64,000 bases of DNA from positions 248,001 through 312,000 of the forward strand of contig NZ_CP093528.1 in NCBI RefSeq assembly GCF_022682305.1. Reading direction: 5' to 3'. This DNA comes from Shinella zoogloeoides. Lineage in GTDB: Bacteria > Pseudomonadota > Alphaproteobacteria > Rhizobiales > Rhizobiaceae. The notes under the pieces were generated by a model. The model did not search any database and was not told the DNA's origin. It was given only the letters and a program-made list of their open reading frames with translations. Of this stretch, positions 59,613 to 64,000 are shown in pieces. The position numbers were made by a program, and so were the translations under genes. Position 1 is the stretch's first letter. Every line of letters begins with the position of its first letter.

Positions 59613-59660
59613 CGAGCAATTCGCTGCCCGGAGGCTCTGCCCATTCCTTCGCGGGACCTC

Positions 59661-59880
59661 CTTCCATCTCCTTCTTCACCGTCTCCGCCCACTTGTCTAC
59701 CTATCCCGCATGTCGTCGCCCTCCCGCGACGTGCGGTCCCCGTTGGCCGCAGCCGACAATTACCTCCCACTATAGAGAACCCCGAGCCGCCTTATCGCCT
59801 CTGCCGGTTCACCCACGGGCCTCCTTCCGTCTCCACCAGACCCGCGTTCTTTCTGTTGCGGTAAAGGCGTTTCAGCGCGT
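59661..59880. repeat. Repeat copy A (~220 bp)
   Basis: 59661-59739 matches 60270-60348 over 79 bases with about ten differences (shared core GCCCTCCCGCGACGTGCGGT), and 59836-59880 matches 60452-60497 (shared TTTCTGTTGCGGTA). The sequence between the two blocks differs: here it contains the T7-type promoter. Confidence 0.75.
59758..59780 (+). promoter_or_regulatory. T7-family phage RNA polymerase promoter
   Basis: AATTA at 59758-59762 and CACTATA-G at 59768-59775 occupy exactly -17 to -13 and -7 to +1, followed by AGAAC. Phage K11, T3 and SP6 promoters have AATTA or ATTTA at the same distance from CACTA(T/A)AG. Host sigma factors do not use this design. No phage RNA polymerase gene is in the window. 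Confidence 0.7.
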
Positions 59881-60269
59881 TTCGGCGGGTGGCCGGTAGG
59901 TTGCCCTCCGGGGCCAGCGATGACGCTCAGTGTGCGTGTGGAAAGCCGGGATAATTAACGCCACATACTGAGAAGAGCGTGACTCTGGGATCGCAGGCAA
60001 TTATCCGCCCATACTGTACATACGAACAAAATCTTTCGAGCAACCGACGCGGCTTGGATTGCAGGAAAGACAAGAACGTTGCTTTGCCGAAGACAAAATC
60101 CGCTGGCGAAGAAAAAATCTAACCCGCCCTTGAATTCACATTTGCCTAACATTATTCGCGTGTGCGCGTCTTTAAGTTACCTATAGTTATATAAGGTTTC
60201 TTTCTAGGTTTAAGAAGAAGTATTCCACCTAAGATAACCTTCAGCTTCTCCCGGTCTCCTCGGGTAAAC

Positions 60270-60497
60270 CTTCCATCTCCTCCTTCATCGTCTCCATCCC
60301 CTTGTCTTTTTATCCCGCATGTCTTCGCCCTCCCGCGACGTGCGGTCCAAGGATGCTGCCTTGTAGATCGCTTACGCCTCCCGGCGGTGTGCTTTGCTTG
60401 ATCTCGGCGGCATCCTTGGTGTTCTTCCTAATCCCGCATCCTCCATCGCCGCCAGACCCACGCCCTTTCTGTTGCGGTAGGAGCGATTTAGCGCGTT
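60270..60497. repeat. Repeat copy B (~230 bp)
   Basis: Second copy of the repeat at 59661-59880, shifted by about 610 bp. In place of the promoter segment it carries a 73-bp segment bounded by inverted repeats (60347-60419). Confidence 0.75.
60347..60419. repeat. 73-bp segment with 14-bp terminal inverted repeats
   Basis: CCAAGGATGCTGCC (60347-60360) and GGCGGCATCCTTGG (60406-60419) match at 13 of 14 positions as inverted repeats, enclosing 45 bases. It could form a long hairpin or be a miniature mobile insertion within repeat copy B. Confidence 0.6.
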
Positions 60498-60636
60498 CGT
60501 CGTCTTCCGTGACCGATGACACCCGAGAGTCCCTCGCGGCTCTCCACGGCTGACATTTCCAGCCGCTCCATCCACCGCCACCTCATCACCCCATCCGCCC
60601 CGGCTTCACCACCGGGCGTCTCAGCGCGTCCTCAAG

Positions 60637-61116
60637 ATGCGCACTTTCTCCGGGCAACCGCCCGTCCACTGGCAAAGGTATCCAGATTTGAACACCGCCA
60701 CCACCATCACCATTGAACTCTTCGGCTCCTTCGGCGCTCGCCACGTTGAAGGCGGCACCAGCGTTGATCGCGCCAAGTGCACCCGCAAGGACACAGCGAA
60801 AAGCCCGATACCGGTTCTCTGCCGACTTCTGCTCAAACAGGGTCATGACCCGCAGGAGCGCGTCCATGTCATCCGCAAGGCGTTGGACCGGGAAGGCTTC
60901 ATCCCAGTCTTCCGTCGCGACCGCACTCTGGCGGCATGGGCCGGGACCGATATGGTCGAAAGCGATACGCGCTCCCTCCACCCCGTCCGATACCGTGCAT
61001 TTCCTGACTCCGTAGGCGTCAAGGACGCGCAAGACGGGGGCGAGGTAGGCAAGGGTAGCTCCGAACCCAAACGCCTCTCCACGGCTTCCACCGCAACACT
61101 GGGAGTCGCCGCATGA
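60637..61116 (+). CDS. Possible hypothetical protein upstream of the virion genes
   Basis: A 159-residue frame whose third codon positions are GC-rich from about residue 19 on. Its stop TGA overlaps the ATG of the gp13-like gene (ATGA), which favours it over the antisense frame at 60586-61032. No family recognised; the first residues have weak codons, so the true start may be later or the gene may be a decayed 3' part of a longer phage gene. Confidence 0.35.
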   Translation: MRTFSGQPPVHWQRYPDLNTATTITIELFGSFGARHVEGGTSVDRAKCTRKDTAKSPIPVLCRLLLKQGHDPQERVHVIRKALDREGFIPVFRRDRTLAAWAGTDMVESDTRSLHPVRYRAFPDSVGVKDAQDGGEVGKGSSEPKRLSTASTATLGVAA

Positions 61117-61613
61117 CTCTGGCCTCCGCTTACCTCATCCGCGAACTCCAGCCGGACGACCTCGACTACATCGCCGCCAATCTCCGCGCCGCCGACGCGA
61201 GGGAACTCCGGGCGGCTTCCGGCCACTCGAACTACCGCGACCGCCTCACCATGGCTGTTGCCGAGTCCTCAGAGGTCCGCATCGTGGAGCACGACGGGCG
61301 ACCTATACTTGTCTTCGGCTTCGCGCCGCTGGACGAGACCACGGCAGGAGTATGGGCCGTGGGAACCTCTACGGTCTCCCGGTTCCGCGCTCCGCTGGTG
61401 CGAGAGACCCGCAATGTCATCCGCCGATGGTTCGAGGAGCATTCCAAGCTGCGATACCTCGTCAACTTCACCCATGCCAGCAACCGCCTCTATCTTCGCT
61501 GGCTCCGGTCAATCGGTGCGACGGTATTCCCAAGGAAACCCATAGGATTTCAGGGGGAACTCTTCCGCCCGTTCGTGATCGAAAGGAGCGCAGCGTGTGC
61601 GACCCCGGTATGA
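61113..61613 (+). CDS. T7 gp13-like internal virion protein (GNAT fold)
   Basis: A 166-residue protein resembling gp13/DUF2833 of T7-type podophages. The order IVEHDGRPILVFGFAPL, VWAVGTSTVSRFRAPLVRE and VNFTHASNRLYLRWLRSIG matches T7 gp13 (compare its WVGNTSHIRFLKTIGAVF) in spacing and in the NxxHxxxLRxLxxIGA pattern, a GNAT-like core. In T7, gp13 is needed for assembly of the ejected core proteins. It overlaps the gp14-like gene by 19 bp, in the phage gene order. Confidence 0.8.
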   Translation: MTLASAYLIRELQPDDLDYIAANLRAADARELRAASGHSNYRDRLTMAVAESSEVRIVEHDGRPILVFGFAPLDETTAGVWAVGTSTVSRFRAPLVRETRNVIRRWFEEHSKLRYLVNFTHASNRLYLRWLRSIGATVFPRKPIGFQGELFRPFVIERSAACATPV

Positions 61614-62104
61614 TCCTTGGGCTTGCCTCCGGTGCCGCCTCCGCCATTGGTGAGGCCCAAGCCGCCGATGCCAACATGGACCAATCCATTCGGCAAGCGA
61701 AGCTGGAGCACGCTACCCAAGAGCAGGAGCGGTTGATCCAGGTCGATGGCGCAAACAAGGAAGGCTATCAGGCTCAGCTTGAGGGCGACCGCGCCGCATC
61801 GGCCGTCCGCGCCATGGGCGAGGGAATGGGCGGGGCCACGGCGGGACAACAGGTTGCCGAGCAACGCCGCCAGACTGCCTTGTCCATAGAGAACGCGAAG
61901 GACCGGAAGTCAGCCGCCAATGCAAACTATGCAATGGCCGGGAAGCATTCCCAGATCAACGCTCAGAACGATATCAACCGCCAAGCCATCAGCCCCATGA
62001 CTTCGTTCTTCAACATCGCCTCGTCCGGTGCTTCTGGCTACGGCACGTTGGGCGACTTCCCGTCCGGTAAATCCGCCACGACACCGGCAGGGCGCTTCAA
62101 GTGA
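61595..62104 (+). CDS. T7 gp14-like internal virion protein
   Basis: A 169-residue protein beginning MCDPGMILGLASGAASAIGE, as gp14-type proteins begin with MCxP/MCW and a small-residue helix. A long helical middle (QAKLEHATQEQERLIQVDGA, AAIRAMGEG-like AVRAMGEGMGGATAGQQVAE) follows, then a Gly/Ser-rich end. T7 gp14 forms the outer-membrane channel during DNA ejection. Start GTG at 61595 with AAAGGAG six bases upstream. Genes gp15/16-like (core proteins), expected next in a whole phage, are absent: a terminator follows. Confidence 0.78.
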   Translation: MCDPGMILGLASGAASAIGEAQAADANMDQSIRQAKLEHATQEQERLIQVDGANKEGYQAQLEGDRAASAVRAMGEGMGGATAGQQVAEQRRQTALSIENAKDRKSAANANYAMAGKHSQINAQNDINRQAISPMTSFFNIASSGASGYGTLGDFPSGKSATTPAGRFK

Positions 62105-62113
62105 TCTCTCAGG

Positions 62114-62142
62114 AGGGTGGGCCTTCGGGCCTACCCCTTTTT
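62114..62142 (+). terminator. Terminator with UUCG tetraloop after the virion genes
   Basis: GGGTGGGCC (62115-62123), loop TTCG, GGCCTACCC (62128-62136), then CTTTTT. One G-T pair; the C(UUCG)G loop is extra-stable. Confidence 0.88.
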
Positions 62143-62207
62143 GTCACTGCCAACTACGAGTATTAGTTTGCCCGAATTCAAAGCAAACTCGGACTGGCGA
62201 AGCGCCG

Positions 62208-62696
62208 TTACGTGGCGGTGCAGAGGCTAATGCCCTTCTTCACGAACATTTCCCATTTCGGCCCCAAGGTCTCCTTCGCGGAAATCGCCTGAGACGCGCC
62301 GGGTTCTCCTTCGCGGAACATGCGGATGGCGTAAGACTGATCGTAGGAGCCGGTAACGATTGTCGGTCCCGGCTGGTAAACCGTCGTTGCGTTGTAAGTT
62401 CCGTAGCCGCCGTACACGTTCGCAGTGCCGTAGGTGTTGTAGTGGCCGGGAAGCTGCGTGACGCTGACGCTATCCGATGCACCAGCGCCTGTTATGATGT
62501 AGCGATCATAACCAGCTTTGATGGTCTCGATAGCGGCTTGCTTCTCGGCCACCCGAGCGGCCCCGATGCTTCCACACATGGGTTCCGCGCTGGTCTTGAT
62601 AATAGCGGTGTTCTGCGACGTCCTGACGGCGGTCGAGCTTGTGCAACCCGATATGGCGATACCGCCGAGCAGGACGACTACAGCAATCTTCTTCAA
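62208..62696 (-). CDS. Putative lipoprotein
   Basis: A 162-residue protein starting at a TTG (62696) with AGGGGG nearby: MKKIAVVVLLGGIAISGCTS is a lipoprotein signal with lipobox AISGC (cysteine 18). The mature part contains a Tyr/Gly/Thr-rich section (YGTANVYGGYGTYNATTVYQ) and a helical end WEMFVKKGISLC. Such small lipoproteins occur widely and are uncharacterised. It faces the virion genes from the opposite strand and could be an accessory (moron-type) gene of the element. Confidence 0.75.
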   Translation of the reverse strand: MKKIAVVVLLGGIAISGCTSSTAVRTSQNTAIIKTSAEPMCGSIGAARVAEKQAAIETIKAGYDRYIITGAGASDSVSVTQLPGHYNTYGTANVYGGYGTYNATTVYQPGPTIVTGSYDQSYAIRMFREGEPGASQAISAKETLGPKWEMFVKKGISLCTAT

Positions 62697-62800
62697 CTTC
62701 TGCCCCCTAGATATTCTCCTTTCGGCACAATGCATAATTGAAGAGCGGAGACAAGCGGTGGTTTTAGGTTGCTAACACCGCAAGGTCCCGTAGTTCCCCG

Positions 62801-63004
62801 TCAGCGCCCTCTGGCCGCGTTGTCGGTGACTTCATACGTCACCGCGCCGGGAGGCATCGCGCGTTCCGCCCGTTCGTTGGCGTTCTCGATGCTGTATGCC
62901 TTGAGGGTCTCCGCGAGGATGAAGCGGTTCCCGGTGCCGTAATAGGCGACCGTGAAGAACCCGAGGCGATCCCCGGCGCGTCTTGTTCTGTCTCTCCTCG
63001 CCAT
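62801..63004 (-). CDS. Small hypothetical protein (67 residues)
   Basis: Begins MARRDRTRRAGDRLGFFTVA and has no recognised domain. ATG at 63004; a GTG at 63010 overlapping the upstream gene stop is the alternative. It shares F-x-V-x-YY with the protein encoded just upstream and may be a distant tandem paralogue. Confidence 0.55.
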   Translation of the reverse strand: MARRDRTRRAGDRLGFFTVAYYGTGNRFILAETLKAYSIENANERAERAMPPGAVTYEVTDNAARGR

Positions 63005-63006
63005 CG

Positions 63007-63285
63007 TCACGCCGCCGCGTTCCGGCTGACTTCGCGGTTTGCCATGATCATCATGACAGCCGCCGCCCGGATATGCTGAGGACCGACAGCGATTGCCGCT
63101 TGGTCTTCGACAATCTGGAAGTCGGCAATGCTTCTCTTGTCGCGGCTCTTATGCACCTCGTCCCATGCTGCCTCGCAAGCCTCCCAGTAGCCGGTTGCCA
63201 TAATCGTTCCGGTGCGAAGCGCTGCTCCGCATTCCGTGTAGTAGACAACGCCGAAGGTGCGCGGTGCGGGTCTTGTCTTTGCCAT
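63007..63285 (-). CDS. Small hypothetical protein (92 residues)
   Basis: Begins MAKTRPAPRTFGVVYYTECG, followed by a helical region (TGYWEACEAAWDEVHKSRDK) and IVEDQAAIAVGPQHIRAAAV. No family recognised; soluble. It is read in tandem with the 67-residue gene, stop and next start overlapping or nearly so. Possible operator palindromes lie about 100 bp upstream at 63379-63415. Confidence 0.6.
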   Translation of the reverse strand: MAKTRPAPRTFGVVYYTECGAALRTGTIMATGYWEACEAAWDEVHKSRDKRSIADFQIVEDQAAIAVGPQHIRAAAVMMIMANREVSRNAAA

Positions 63286-63539
63286 GGTCCCGAAATCTCC
63301 TCTGAGTGAACCGCGAGTGTCGCGGCGGGACCTCCTATTGCTCACATCAAAGCGCCGAATAAAAGCACTAAATTTGGAGATATTCTCAGGAATATCAAAG
63401 GCTTCGTTATCGAAGATAATGGCGAAACGGCTCTGCCATGGATATCCGGGCGGTGTCCGCGAGAGAACCCGGAGGTCTCTTCGGTTGCGGAGGAAATGAA
63501 AAAGTTCGCGTGGCGAGCGCCGGTCGGGGGGGGGGCACC
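63286..63539. other. Intergenic region with operator-like palindromes
   Basis: No gene seen. Holds the two palindromes at 63379-63415 and a run of ten G (63526-63535) just past the stop of the 34-residue frame. Confidence 0.5.
63379..63415. promoter_or_regulatory. Two adjacent palindromes, candidate operator
   Basis: GATATTC-TCAG-GAATATC (63379-63396) is a perfect 7-bp palindrome with a 4-base centre, and CTTCG-TTAT-CGAAG (63402-63415) a perfect 5-bp one, six bases away. They lie upstream of the minus-strand small genes, where a phage repressor could bind. Confidence 0.45.
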
Positions 63540-63644
63540 TCAGATGAACTTAATCAACAGAGGCAACATCAAGAGAAATGCGAGAACACTGGACGCAATC
63601 GCGGCGGCAATCCCGGCGGCTTTTTCTGCTTTCGTTTTGTGCAT
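63540..63644 (-). CDS. Putative 34-residue single-helix membrane peptide
   Basis: Reads MHKTKAEKAAGIAAAIASSV followed by LAFLLMLPLLIKFI. A basic, helical N-terminus is joined to one strongly hydrophobic helix (about residues 17-33). GGGGAG lies about four bases before the ATG on the minus strand. It resembles small phage membrane proteins such as holin-like peptides in layout only. Short length limits certainty. Confidence 0.5.
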   Translation of the reverse strand: MHKTKAEKAAGIAAAIASSVLAFLLMLPLLIKFI

Positions 63645-64000
63645 GGCTGCTCCCCATTTTTTGCATTCCAAGCTTCAGGCCTATGCAAGCCGCGTATGGA
63701 TGCGGAGTCAATACCGATGATCCCTATATCCTCGATAGGAACCTTGAAGGGGTGCTGGGGATGAGAAAACACCCAAACGCCGCAGCGGTCGGATTGCCGA
63801 GAACATGGGTGAGTTGAATCAGTAGGCCTATACGGACGGACGCAACACCTGCGAAAATGGCCGATGCGGTGAACCCGTTGCCACCCGCCATCTTGGCAAA
63901 TGACAAAAAAGACCCCCGGCTTGGCTCTTCCGGGGGCCTTGAGTTCTTCTTGAGGAGGGACAAGATGCTGCCATCATTCTGCACGGGGACGTATACAGAG
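63645..64000. other. Right-edge stretch without a supported gene
   Basis: No coding frame with a convincing start or codon use. A minus-strand terminator lies at 63905-63936, so a minus-strand gene probably ends there or enters from beyond the right edge. Confidence 0.5.
63905..63936 (-). terminator. Minus-strand Rho-independent terminator
   Basis: CCCCCGG (63913-63919) and CCGGGGG (63930-63936) form the stem; on the minus strand TC and six T follow (63910-63905). It would end a transcript entering from the right. Confidence 0.82.

Larger units (their letters stand above)
59613..60636. other. 1-kb gene-poor region of the element
   Basis: No convincing gene. It holds a T7-type promoter (59758-59780), two imperfect copies of a ~220-bp repeat (59661-59880 and 60270-60497), an AT-rich stretch at about 59940-60240 with GC well below the surroundings, and a 73-bp inverted-repeat segment (60347-60419). 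Minus-strand frames in the two repeat copies give related peptides (DKWAETVKKEMEG and DKGMETMKEEMEG), which suggests decayed duplicated coding sequence. Confidence 0.55.

Noticed and set aside
60170..60200. CCTATAGTTATATAAGG, a possible second T7-type promoter (either strand)
   Set aside because: It keeps only CTATAG/ACTATAGG. The AATTA block and the 5-base spacing are absent on both strands.
60586..61032. Minus-strand frame of 148 codons
   Set aside because: Its third codon positions fall on the AT-richer first positions of the plus-strand frame. The plus frame also abuts the gp13-like gene by ATGA.
63438..63817. Overlapping plus-strand frames (74-108 codons) across the G10 run
   Set aside because: Composition is not protein-like, starts lack ribosome binding sites, and the minus-strand 34-residue frame fits better.
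63724..63984. 86-codon minus-strand frame at the right edge
   Set aside because: It runs through a strong minus-strand terminator hairpin and has no good start signal.

Overview
The window is a GC-rich stretch (roughly 60-65 %) from an alphaproteobacterium, most likely a member of the Rhizobiaceae (Rhizobium/Agrobacterium/Shinella/Ensifer type). Evidence for this is the ffs-dnaX-ebfC-recR order, the rimP-nusA-ylxR-infB-rbfA-truB-rpsO-pnp block with a rimP leader, a divergent irr / fabA-fabB-fabI arrangement, a CtrA-type TTAA-N7-TTAA site and interspersed palindromic repeats of the rhizobial kind. The genus cannot be fixed from the sequence alone.

Layout. Positions 1-1600: an AT-richer, gene-poor edge with an orphan membrane-anchored protein, an inverted repeat around a tRNA-like 3' end, and a 35-residue putative lipoprotein. 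1.6-14.5 kb: a Yip1-like membrane protein, a fumarylacetoacetase-family enzyme, an Lrp regulator, a fused indolepyruvate ferredoxin oxidoreductase and a complete leucine (liu-type) catabolic set (ivd, mccB, RidA protein, mccA, mvaB, liuC). 14.6-22.2 kb: alpha-2-macroglobulin and PBP1C on the minus strand, a two-gene periplasmic defence/peptidoglycan repair unit. 22.6-27.7 kb: an AEC transporter, a membrane-anchored cytochrome c with an unusual low-complexity tail, kdsB, pheA, nudC and a HIT protein. 27.75-33.4 kb: SRP RNA, dnaX, ebfC, a LysE exporter, a MOSC protein, recR and a lytic transglycosylase. 33.4-47.7 kb: an MFS exporter, then the transcription/translation block, interrupted by an HWE sensor kinase and an SH3 protein. 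47.7-57 kb: an RsmC-like methyltransferase, a divergent Lrp/LysE pair, fabI-fabB-fabA, irr, and several envelope proteins.

57-64 kb: a foreign element. An 18-base tRNA 3'-end sequence (attachment-site candidate) and three GGGTACG repeats precede a tyrosine recombinase. Behind it come unknown genes, a 1-kb AT-richer gene-free stretch, two genes resembling T7-type internal virion proteins (gp13- and gp14-like), a UUCG-loop terminator, and minus-strand small genes (a lipoprotein, two small proteins, a 34-residue membrane peptide). The gene-free stretch carries a site with the exact geometry of a T7-family RNA polymerase promoter, inside one copy of a duplicated ~220-bp repeat. This looks like an integrative remnant or satellite of a T7-like phage, and is the most unusual part of the window. 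Its right end lies outside.

The genes mostly work in four groups: leucine/2-oxo-acid oxidation under an Lrp regulator; envelope maintenance (A2M/PBP1C, transglycosylase, KdsB, Fab enzymes); the gene-expression core operon with its terminators; and the integrated phage-like element.
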